The notes under the pieces: generated by a model
The model's input: the letters and a program-made list of their open reading frames with translations, nothing else
What the model was told of the DNA's origin: nothing
The model's database searches: none
Shown: piece after piece, positions 55,701 through 64,000 of the stretch
How the letters are laid out: every line of letters begins with the position of its first letter
Position numbering within the stretch: the first letter of the stretch is position 1
Assembly: GCA_014529385.2 (NCBI GenBank)
Contig: CM043968.1
Coordinates: forward strand, 130,073,018-130,137,017
DNA from: Adiantum capillus-veneris
Lineage: Eukaryota; Streptophyta; Polypodiopsida; Polypodiales; Pteridaceae
Length of the DNA: 64,000 nucleotides
Direction: 5' to 3'
Position numbers and translations under genes: made by a program

Positions 55701-56853
55701 TTGTCGGTCGGCCAAGGAATCTTCACTAGCATTAACTAGTGGCTACTAGGTTGCCACTCGCGGCCTGGTGTGCTAGAGCTATCTTACTGTGAGCACATAA
55801 CGCTAATCGGCTAGGGATCATGACCCATGTAGGGGCATTTACACACCTGTCGACATCTTTGAGTGGCTGGAGGTGAGCCCACTCACTCGAACAAATCGCA
55901 AAGGAAGTTTTCCACCCATCCATTCTATTAGACAAGCTGGCCCTACAATGACAATCTTTGATACCCATTATCCTCCCATGCAAGCTATATAAAGCTCCTC
56001 ATAGGCTACCGTACATACAACGTGCTTGAGCACCTATGCGCAATCTTACTGTGTGTGCACAAATTTTACAGCAGTAGTGCATTGTTGTGTCTGGACAAAT
56101 TCTAGAGTACTCATCAGTTGTGTGCACATCTGCAGCACATAGATTTTGGAGTAGTCAACATCTATGTGTGCAAATTCTGGACCAGTGGATCGCTATATGT
56201 GCATCGACAACAGTTGGCTAATTGCAGATGTGTGTGCACTTGAGTACCTTCTTTTATGTTGCATCTGTAGGTCCTTTTGTGTTGTTGCTTTGCTAGGTGT
56301 TATCTTTCTCGATCACTACAATATTAGCCCGATTGCATTTGATCTCTAATTGGCATGCTTACTAATTGCATCAATGCTCTTGTTTGAAGGTTTAGAGTGG
56401 TAATTATTTCACATATTGTACAAAACTTGGGCTGCTAAAGGCTATTGCAGAGAGGAACATTGAGCTGCAAAGGTTTCAATTAAAATCTAATAAACTTGTT
56501 GAAAACACACCATTTGTTGTTTTTACACACTGTTGTTGCAGTTGCAAGTCTCTAAATTATATTGCTCTCTCATACTTTGTCTATATGATAGTGCCGTGTT
56601 AATAATAACATCTTAAGCTTTTATTATTAACTATACATACAACTTTGAAACTATTCATTCTCTTGCAATTCTTTCGACCGTTAAAAAAAATATCATTGAA
56701 TACATTGGATTTGCCAATCAGGTAATTGCCATGAGTGCGCAATTTGCATTCCGCGTTCCTAGATGGGCTAGGGGATTATGGCGGGTGGAGCAAGGGGGGG
56801 TGTAACACGAGAGCATCCCATGCATGTAACTTCCCCAAGATACATTCACTTCA
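55701..56853. other. Unassigned spacer
   Basis: No supported gene. Several GTGTGCACATCTG-like short direct repeats occur around 56040-56240. Confidence 0.4.
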
Positions 56854-57541
56854 ATGTTGACTAATCCAGAATGGGAGAGTTTTAACCTTGGGGATGACAA
56901 TGAGTCACAACCTTTGGGAGGGAATATTCCAATCAAGATCAGAGAAGGGAGTGAAAATAATGAGACCATTGAGGGGCTATCTCAAAATGTGAACTTGGAA
57001 GGGGGGAGTGACCATTATGAGACAAAAGATAGTAATGAAAAGGGTGTGAAAAGAGCCCGCTTTGATTTGAAGGACTTGTGGAATGAGGCCTCCATGTATT
57101 CTCTCATTTTTATGTTTGAAGAGCGGCGGTCTCATGTCAACAAGGGAAAATTTAGAGCCAAGGATTGGGATAAGGTTAGAGATCAACTTAATAAGGAGGC
57201 TAATGGGATTTACACCAATGAGCAAGTGAGGACCAAAATTGACACATTGAAGAAAAGACAGATCAAAAGGAACTGAAACGGGTGTTTAGGTCATCATGGG
57301 AGTACTTCGAGGTGCTATACTTTATGGTCATCCACAACTCATTGTGTAGGGATAATTAGTGGAGGAGACACTATTTTGCTAACCCCTAGTGTCACCAAAG
57401 TTTTAGATAGTCCTGAGGTGGAGGGTAGTACTAGAGAACCGCATGAGGAGGGCCCTAGGAAAGTGGTCGAAGAGGGCAAGGAGGGGGGTGTCCTGAGTGT
57501 GAAGCCCCAAAAGGACCCAAACCAAAACGTGCATCCCTTTC
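56854..57541 (+). pseudogene. Myb/SANT-like companion gene of H3, 5' part
   Basis: The ORF 56854-57276 begins MLTNPEWESFNLGDDNE. Residues about 70-138 hold the trihelix-like domain: LWNEASMYSLIFMFEERR, KGKFRAKDWDKVRDQLNKEA, YTNEQVRTKIDTLKKR. This is typical for the DNA-binding partner of PIF/Harbinger transposases. After a stop the gene continues (SSWEYFEVL and PKRASLS) up to the solo LTR at 57542 and resumes at 58085. The domain itself is intact. Confidence 0.7.
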
Positions 57542-58084
57542 TGTAGCAGGGCTACAGTGTCACTTCACAGGGAAGACAATTGGTTACATTGGGTCTGGTT
57601 CACACTGGACGGACCCTCTGGATGGACCTCTGGTCTAGGGAGTGACACGTGGCAGGGTACCTACCGACGGTGGTCTAGTGGACCTCGTGGCCAGGTCACC
57701 ACATGGCTGACATTTATGAGCCGTTGGTGGCTCTTTATGGTGATATATATGAGTAGTAGCGTTTAGTCAGGGTATCTTGGACGTAGTCATCTAGAGTGAG
57801 TGAGTCTTTACACAGAGCACGTCTTCACCATCCCCGCACATCTGAGTCTCGACACCCCCATTGTACATGTGAGTCTTGGGCTGGAGTTGAGTGTGCTGCT
57901 ACGCCAGGGTCTGTATCAGTCTTTGAGATAGTCGAGTCATATGTTCGGTTCTGTTGTTGTGCCCTTGTGAGCTCTGTTGTTGTTTATTGTTTCCTTTCTT
58001 TCCAGTCTGTTAGAGTGAGATTGTCACGCACATTGCACTGAGCACCACCCACTGTAGAGAGCACGACACATTATCTGCGCTACA
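57542..58084. mobile_element. Solo LTR inserted in the H3 companion gene
   Basis: 543 bp with TGTAGC...GCTACA ends and a perfect 5-bp target duplication CTTTC (57537-57541, 58085-58089). Internal features fit an LTR, with a TATATATGAG block at about 57746 on the plus strand. There is no internal region or second LTR. The family is not otherwise seen in the window. Confidence 0.8.
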
Positions 58085-58275
58085 CTTTCATTAGTGTCTA
58101 TAGCGTTTGGGGATGGCATGAAGGGAATTTGTGATGCAATGCAAGATGTGGAAGTTGTGACATCTCGAGAGATGAAAGAGATTGTGAAGACGCAATCAGA
58201 GGAATAAACGAAAAGGATGGATATGTACATGCGATATCAAATGGAGATTGCAAAATTGTTTGCAAAGCCAAATGT
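58085..58275 (+). pseudogene. Myb/SANT-like companion gene of H3, 3' part
   Basis: The frame reads VSIAFGDGMKGICDAMQDVEVV, REMKEIVKTQSEE, stop, RMDMYMRYQMEIAKLF, parallel to H2 29490-29660 (ALGNGWKAVLDTMK). It directly continues RASLS before the solo LTR when one CTTTC copy is disregarded. Confidence 0.65.
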
Positions 58276-58291
58276 AAATAAATGTTCTTAT

Positions 58292-58294
<3 letters not shown>

Positions 58295-58359
<65 letters not shown>
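58295..58359. repeat. (GA)n microsatellite downstream of the H3 companion gene
   Basis: About 32 GA units. The same place in H2 (about 29711-29730) has only GAGAGAGGGAGGGAGG. Confidence 0.95.
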
Positions 58360-58362
<3 letters not shown>

Positions 58363-58599
58363 GGGGGGGTGAGCTTTGTGTGATGAAGTATTTTAAATCT
58401 TGCTTATAGGATGGCTGAGGAGGATGAACTCTCATTCTTATGTCTCTTTTGGATGGAGATGCGTCAGTTTCTTAAGGATAACTCTGTTGGGCATAGTGTT
58501 CTGCTCGATGAAGTGTAGGATGCTTCTTTATCACGTTATTTATGTGCTTTGCATACTTCGTTCACTATTGGGATTCATTGCTTTTGATGCTTGATAAAG

Positions 58600-59767
58600 G
58601 GATAGTGAGGGAGGGTATAAGAGAATGGTGGTGTTTTCCTAGGTAGACATTCTTTTGGCATTGGATTCACTCACGCTTTGGGAGTGAAGCTAGATTGTAG
58701 TGCCAACATAGATAAATTACACATTATCGCATCTCCTATGAAGCCTTCCATCAATTGAAACGCATTATAGAACCCTACTTGTCACATTCACAAGATGGGG
58801 GCTTTGTAAGATGAGAGCCAATCCCAGCAGACCAAGCATTAGCATTTGTGTTGTGGAGATTATCTCATGGCCACTCCTCTAGAATAGTTTTAGAGTTGTT
58901 TGGAATACGGGATTCAACTATATGAAAATACCTAGCTATTATTGTGGGTTTTCTTTGCCAACCTAACATGCTAGCAAGAGTGAATATTAGTGTCCTATCC
59001 GCCTGGCAAGGATTTGCGCCAAATCATACATGATTTTGAAAACATTACTAGATTACCAAACATGTATAGAGCAATTGATGGCTCACATATTAGGCTTCAA
59101 AGAAAACCACGGCTTGAGTACTTTCCAGCTCAATATGTTAGTCGACATGGTTTTTAGAGCATCTCGTTACAAGGAATTATTGATGCAAATAAGAACTTCC
59201 GGAATGTTGTGCGCATGGCACTTGGTGGGACACATGATTCAACCATGTTCAAGGGGTCTGTAATCTACAACAAATTGAAGGCTTGCCATGTTCTTACTAC
59301 ACCTTTAAAATGAGTTCATGGTATGAACACAAGACCCTACATTGTAGGAGACTCAACTTATAAGCCAACAAGTTTCTTGTTGAAAGCATTTTAACTTTAA
59401 GGCAGGTGAGAATTTGGCAGCAAAAATTGAATTTCATAGACAAATTGCAAAAGGAAAAGTGAAAGTTGAAAACGCATTCGGCTTATTGAAAAATAGGTGG
59501 CGAATCCTCACAGATTTGAATGTTTCTTTGCCCTTTGCTCCCTCACTATTCCTTGCATGTTGTGTGCTAGAGAACTATGTCCAATTCCAAGGGAAGGTGG
59601 AACATAATGATCAAGCTGATCTGCACCTTGGTGCTAAAGAGCCTCTTAGATGGAGGTCCCTGAATTGTCAAAGAGCAATGGGTTTGCAAATGAGAGGTGC
59701 ATTATTCAATGACTTCGTGAGAAGAACAAGGGTGACAACTATGCATGTAATTTTGAACTCTTTGTTT
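58600..59767 (+). pseudogene. H3 PIF/Harbinger transposase
   Basis: The catalytic region in composite frames: LPNMYRAIDGSHIRLQRK (first Asp), GVIDANKNFRNVV-like sequence, GTHDSTMFKGSVIYNKL, RPYIVGDSTYKPTSFLL (second Asp), then in the ORF 59414-59770 KVKVENAFGLLKNRWRIL (Glu). The family is DDE_Tnp_4/HARBI1-like. Frameshifts lie near 59100 and 59395, and stops are scattered upstream. It is the most complete of the three copies at its 3' end. No terminal inverted repeats or TTA/TAA duplication were identified. Confidence 0.8.
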
Positions 59768-59924
59768 TGAGAGTGTGTCGACTACCATATAAATAGTGTA
59801 ACTTCAGATATGGTTTATTTTTGCAAGACACGTGATGGTCACATTGGAGGTATATTTGCTCTATGTTTTTCCATTTAGACGTGCTTTTTTCTTCTTCTTG
59901 TATGTGTGCATGGATGCATGGGTG

Positions 59925-59926
<2 letters not shown>

Positions 59927-59991
<65 letters not shown>
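59927..59991. repeat. (GT)n microsatellite
   Basis: About 32 GT units directly before the first copy of the duplicated segment at 59992. The second copy at 62494 also follows a short GT run. Confidence 0.95.
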
Positions 59992-59994
<3 letters not shown>

Positions 59995-60514
59995 AAAAGA
60001 CCACGGCTCTTCAAATGGGAAACATATGGAGAAAAGAATACCATTTCTTGGTTAATGAGAAGAAAAAGCTAGAAATTGATCATGATACACAGGCATGCCA
60101 TAACAAACCATAGAGAAATCATTTTTGCAGAAGCATCTAGGGTAAGGGGTTCCTCTATACCTATCACCATCGCAACCAACAAATGAAAATTACGTTAGTC
60201 AATGGAAGACAGGTGTCACAAAAGAAGCCCACATGTTATAGATGTCAACCAAAATTATTATGCAAAGAAAATTCCTTATAGTAGGAAGCTGGCACCTGAG
60301 TATTGTTCTCCTTAGCTACTGGGTTGTGTTGAATGTAGGAAAAGGGCCCCAATAACTGCTCTTTGAAGCCAAGAGTGTTGTTGTCATACACGAGCACTTG
60401 TGGGTGGTATGTCTCTGCTTGCACCAAGTCCGAAAAGAACGCCTCTTCTAAAGCCATGGCTATGCATGCAAAGGTAGTGGTGGAGTGGAACCACACCTCA
60501 ATCAAGCCAAAAAA
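59992..60514. repeat. Duplicated segment, copy 1 (copy 2 at 62494-63019)
   Basis: About 520 bases recur with small differences at 62494-63019 in the same orientation. The shared part covers noncoding sequence and an exon-like minus-strand frame with QVLVYDNNTLGFKEQLLGPF. Confidence 0.9.
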
Positions 60515-61744
60515 ACGTGTCGTACACGTCCATTAGAGTTGGCAGATGGCTGTCCAAGGTTTACATGGAAGCTAGGGGTATGAGAGGTTTTTGGGGTCAT
60601 GAAGCTACTAGTAGAATCAACTGGGGATGTGGCATTCCAGTTTTGATTAGGGGAAGGAGTAGAATATGCCATCCTGCTAGTGCCCATATGCCTTTCCCTA
60701 CTACAATTAGGTTCATGGAACTCACTTGGGGCCCGCTTAGGAGTCCTGCCATCATGCATCATATCCTTGCTGGGGGAGCATCTACCTTTGAGATGTTACT
60801 ACTGGAGGCATGCAACTGCCCGAACAATGCTACCCGTTTCACTGCATCTTTGAGTTTTTCTCAGTAGAAGACATGGATTAACAGGGCTTTGATATCCTCA
60901 TGAGCTTTAGTAGCAATCCACCTTAAGAAGGTTAACATGGACTTCTTAAGGGAAGGAGCATGAAAGAATGTCAATAGGTTATGTAAAATCATCCATAGGG
61001 CATGGTCAAACCATAAGATGTTAGCATCCTTGCAAAAACCCTCTCCCACATGGTCACATCCACACTTAATGAATGGCCGATGCACATTTCAAAGCTGGGT
61101 GGTATAGTTAGAATCCCGGCCAGTAGTGCTGATTAACCCCTTGACTCCAAGAAGAGATCCCATAGAGGCATTACACCTTTGGGTTTCAAAGATGCTCATA
61201 GAAAAAGGGCATGCCATTAAATAAGATTTAATAATAGTGGAGCAATTATTATGTAAAATCTGCTGCAACCCAATTTTCATTGCCTCCTTGTCCCTATCAT
61301 TAATGAGTGTGAGAACAGTCCTTCAATTAAAGGGGCAAGTAAGGAAAAATTGCCAAGGGTCCATGGCTTGTGATTAGCATCACTCAAGTAGACCTCCAAC
61401 AATCGAGCACGGATATGCGGGTCTGTGTAGGTTTCAAAGGGCTTTTTAGCAATACCAAGTGAGGGGCTATTCATGGAGAAGTTTCGTGTAGTAATATCTA
61501 CCTCTTCTTCATCAAGACCGTCACGGATCAGCCAATTTGAAGATGCGGTGGGAGGTGAGATAGACGAGGATAGGGTCCCTTGGAGTAGATGCTTCTTCCT
61601 CTGTTTGATAAGGGGATCGTTACTAAGCTTTTTGCCATGCATATCCATAAACTTCCTCATAATATGAGGGGAGTTCTCGAGCCATTCACGGTGTTCCCTG
61701 CCATCATCATCTTGGATATTCCCAAGATTAGCAACAATATCCAT
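60245..61744 (-). pseudogene. Unrecognised disrupted coding region, downstream part
   Basis: Consecutive minus-strand frames: 61744-61277 (MDIVANLGNIQDDDGREHRE... to LLAPLIEGLFSH), 61280-61089, 61085-60861 (ANILWFDHALWMILHNLL) and 60505-60245 (QVLVYDNNTLGFKEQLLGPF). Non-repetitive composition and length suggest an old gene or a transposon gene, now broken by frameshifts. I do not recognise the family. The VYDNNTLGFKEQLLG string slightly recalls a C2 domain, which is too weak to name it. Confidence 0.35.
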
Positions 61745-62033
61745 GAGCCTTGAAACAACAGCAAAACAGGGTTATCTTTAGCCAATGCATATATATTGAC
61801 CCAAGCCGGGATATCCAATTGAGCAAGTACTAGTAAATTCGTAGTAGTGAAAGGATCACGATGGCTTTCTAAAACAATAAGAAAGTAATAAAATCTTTAG
61901 GTTGAGTTTAAGTAGAATCATATAAGGTGAAGCACTATTCAAGAATGTCTCTTTTATTAAGCGATCGAGTGTCCTCCTCGCAAAGAAGCAAACCAAATAT
62001 ACTAGTAAATTTTTTGAAATTTGTAGGCTTTTT

Positions 62034-62137
62034 GAGCTACGTTTTGACATCATTGCACCAGCTTTTTTTCTCTTTATCATGGTTTGAGCTACGTTTTGAC
62101 ATCATTGCACCGGTTTTTCTTCTCTTTATCATGGTTT
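62034..62137. repeat. 52-bp tandem duplication
   Basis: Units 62034-62085 and 62086-62137 are nearly identical (GAGCTACGTTTTGACATCAT start). They lie just before the TA tract. Confidence 0.9.
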
Positions 62138-62144
62138 GCTCAAT

Positions 62145-62147
<3 letters not shown>

Positions 62148-62228
<81 letters not shown>
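62148..62228. repeat. (TA)n microsatellite
   Basis: About 40 TA units. The Ile/Tyr reading frames crossing it are artefacts. Confidence 0.95.
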
Positions 62229-62231
<3 letters not shown>

Positions 62232-62493
62232 GTCCAAAGCCAAAGCGGCCTTATCTGCATCCATCAAAGTTTTATGGAAAGATGGATCCTTGATGCAAAG
62301 GAGTAGGCCTTGCACAATAGAGGGAGGAGCAGGTAAGCTACCATCATAACCTAGGGCTGCAAGTGCAGCATCCCATCCACCTAAGGTTGTTTGTAGAAAA
62401 ACAAACTGAGTGAGCCAAGAGAGAAGGGATCAACATTTTAAAGATGATAGGTAATCAATAACAATTACTATCACCACGAGTGTGTGTGTAGGT

Positions 62494-63019
62494 TACAAAA
62501 GACCACGGCTCTTCAAATGGGAAACATATGCAGAAAAGCATACCATTTCTTGGTTAATGAGAAGAAAAAGCTAGAAATTGATCATGATACATATGCATAC
62601 CATCAACAAACCATAGAGAAATCATTTTTGCAGAAGCATTTAGGGTAAGGGGTTCCTCTATACTTGTCACCATCACAACCAACAAATGAAAATCACGGTA
62701 GTCAGTGGAAGACAGGTGTCACAAAAGAAGCCCACATGTTATAGATGTCAACCAAAAATACTATGCAAAGAAAATTCCTTATAGTAGGAAGCTGGCACCT
62801 GAGGATTGTTCTCCATAGCTATTGGGTTGTGTTGAATGTAGGAAAAGGGGCCCAATAGCTGCTCTTTGAAGCCAAGAGTGTTGTTGTCATACACGAGCAC
62901 TTGTAGGTAGTATGTCTCTGCTTGCACCGAGTCCGAAAAGGACACCTATTTTAAAGCCATGGCTATGCATGCAAAAGGTAGTGGTGGAGTGGAGCCACAC
63001 CTCAACCAAGCCAGAAAAA
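62494..63019. repeat. Duplicated segment, copy 2
   Basis: Direct-repeat partner of 59992-60514. It begins TTACAAAAGACCACGG, as copy 1 does. Confidence 0.9.
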
Positions 63020-63185
63020 ACATTTTTCTGTGGGGACTACCGCCTGCAAGTGAAACCATATATGTGCATGGCGTATCTGCCAAGTGGTGGGGAAATTTGC
63101 TCATCGCGCCAATAAATGATGGCTTTCCACACGGTTTTAGACATGCAGGAGATGATAACTCCACAAGCCTTTTAGGCCTTTTCAA
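62748..63185 (-). pseudogene. Unrecognised coding remnant with duplicated exon-like segment
   Basis: One frame runs from MKRPKRLVELSS (63185) through TPPLPFACIAMALK, a TAG stop, then SFSDSVQAETYYLQVLVYDNN to 62748. Copy 1 has a glutamate codon (GAG) at the place of the stop. Upstream sequence differs between the two copies, so the duplication covers only the downstream segment. No known family. Confidence 0.35.
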
Positions 63186-63512
63186 TTTTTGTTAAAGGGA
63201 ATTTTTTTAAGAGGCGGATCATATGGACCAAGAGAGTTTCTCAAAATATTGGTGCATCAGCCCATGTGGTAAAAAAACAAGTATTTATGGGCATTATATG
63301 TGTGTGTGTGTTCATGGGCTTGGTTTTTCTTCTTCTTATATGTGTGTGTCCTTGTGTGCAACATGGGTGCATGTATGCATTGTGTGTTGTTGTTTGTGTC
63401 TTCGTGTGTGCATCTCAAAAAAAGTGGACAACGTTTTGAGATCATGTGTGCATGGTCCATGTCATTGAAGGGCCGGGTCCGATTTTCAGGTGGTCTTTGA
63501 CGGAGTGGTCCT

Positions 63513-63535
63513 CCCCCCCCCCCCCCCCCCCCCCC
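63513..63535. repeat. Poly-C run
   Basis: Twenty-three consecutive C followed by GGG. It sits at the place where related flanks (55518 and 24003) read GATCCCCC or GGATCC, so a short C run probably expanded here. True length is uncertain, as such runs assemble poorly. Confidence 0.85.
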
Positions 63536-63797
63536 GGGAAAAGGAAACACTAGGTGTTGCATTAGGTGTATTTGTAATTAGCCTCTCGATGGCTGACCGG
63601 AATTATGTGGTCATGCTCCTCGAGCCACCGATGGCTGGCCGGACTTATGTGAATATTGGGTGTGCAGTGTGCGAAAGGTATCTCTATAATGCATGACAGT
63701 GCCAGCGAGACAGACGTTTTCTAAGCGCCTTGGTGCAAGACGCTTTCCAAGCAACCATTCTCTCTGCGTCTACTGACGGCCTTGGCGCAAATGCATT
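63536..63797 (+). promoter_or_regulatory. Upstream region of the THEP1-like gene
   Basis: It contains two imperfect copies of CGATGGCTG[AG]CCGGA[AC]TTATGTG (63577-63600 and 63628-63651) and GACGCTT/AGCGCCTTGG motifs. No TATA box is evident. It probably holds the promoter and 5' untranslated region, but no start site can be fixed. Confidence 0.35.
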
Positions 63798-63990
63798 ATG
63801 TGCACTCCTCCTAAGCGTCTCCTAGTGACGGGGCCTCCGGTAAGCAGGTCTGAGTTTTCCTGCCCGCTTTTTTTTCCTCCTGTTCAAACCCTCTGCTTGC
63901 AGGGAGTCGGGAAGACCACCCTCATCACGAGAGTGCTGGAAAATCTCAAGGTTTCGCACCCGCACCTTGAAGTTCGGGGTTTCTACACTC
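63798..63990 (+). CDS. THEP1/NTPCR-type nucleoside-triphosphatase, exons 1-2 (partial)
   Basis: Exon 1 (63798-63839) begins at ATG and codes MCTPPKRLLVTGPP. Intron 1 (63840-63902) has GTAAG and TTGCAG borders and is only 63 bases. Exon 2 (63903-63990) codes GVGKTTLITRVLENLK, then HPHLEVRGFYT, and stops at ACTC before GTAAGT. The P-loop GPPGVGKT is thus split between its second Pro and the following Gly, in phase 0. The order VTGPPGVGKTTLI..VLE.L....V.GFYT is characteristic of the THEP1/NTPCR family, small P-loop proteins that hydrolyse nucleoside triphosphates. The rest, with the Walker B region, lies beyond the window. The start codon was chosen because the frame is open from it and the length before the P-loop is normal for the family. 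Confidence 0.85.
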
Positions 63991-64000
63991 GTAAGTCCTT

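Noticed and set aside
57540-58103. hAT element with CAGGG end and an 8-bp duplication (tctgtagc/tctatagc)
   Set aside because: The ends do not form a terminal inverted repeat of that type, while TGTAGC...GCTACA with perfect CTTTC flanks fits a solo LTR exactly.
60245-60505. Ferlin or synaptotagmin-like C2 domain
   Set aside because: Only VYDNNTLGFKEQLLG is similar; no other strand pattern or calcium-binding Asp set is visible.
1-64000. CRISPR arrays, rRNA or tRNA genes
   Set aside because: No regularly spaced repeats and no tRNA or rRNA core were seen; only tRNA-complementary primer sites of retroelements are present.

Overview
This is a repeat-dominated stretch of a nuclear genome from a land plant. 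The evidence is plant-type Ty1/copia and Ty3/gypsy LTR retrotransposons (one gypsy family primed by tRNA-Asp, one chromovirus primed by initiator tRNA-Met), PIF/Harbinger transposons with a Myb/SANT-like companion gene, and dinucleotide microsatellites throughout. A large, transposon-rich genome such as a fern would fit, but the species cannot be fixed from the sequence. I see one recognisable host gene, the first two exons of a THEP1/NTPCR-type nucleoside-triphosphatase at the right edge (63798-63990). Names used below: G1-G4 are gypsy elements, C1 and C2 copia elements, H1-H3 Harbinger-like elements.

Layout. 1-1464: unassigned sequence ending in a truncated LTR start. 1465-17930: copia C2 (+), interrupted by gypsy G3 (2001-9866, minus) two codons into gag, by an unassigned insertion (about 12660-14450) and by the 3' part of another LTR element (about 15304-17678). 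18022-18202: a cluster of three inverted repeats. 18203-22390: AT-rich, then CT/GA-rich low-complexity DNA, with a candidate LTR at 21479-21920. 22395-23540: Harbinger H1 transposase remnant, whose 3' flank is split by the short gypsy derivative G4 (24008-27527, +). 28500-30933 and 54393-54575: Harbinger H2, split by a nest of three retrotransposons. 56854-59767: Harbinger H3, carrying a solo LTR. 59992-63190: a disrupted, partly duplicated minus-strand coding region I do not recognise. 63798-64000: THEP1.

The central structure is a four-layer nest. The H2 transposase gene is split by chromovirus G1 (30934-54392, perfect TGTGT target duplication). G1 is split by copia C1 (33907 to about 49205). 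The C1 RNase H region is split by gypsy G2 (34465-46921, near-perfect 5-bp duplication). Insertion order is therefore H2, then G1, then C1, then G2.

The G2/G3/G4 family is the most unusual content. G2 holds one 2,714-codon frame (45295 down to 37154) coding for gag, a DGG-type retropepsin, reverse transcriptase, RNase H, integrase, a second retropepsin (DTG) downstream of integrase, and a domain with repeated W-[VIA]-P-[KR] motifs. It has nine in-frame stops and no frameshift. A further 140-residue ORF of unknown function lies between pol and the 3' LTR. G3 lacks RT, RNase H, integrase and the second protease but keeps a long N-terminal extension that G2 lacks. G4 keeps only the LTRs, untranslated regions and the tail of the W-P-K domain. 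C1 and C2 are also defective, and share a stop codon at a normally tryptophan position in RNase H.
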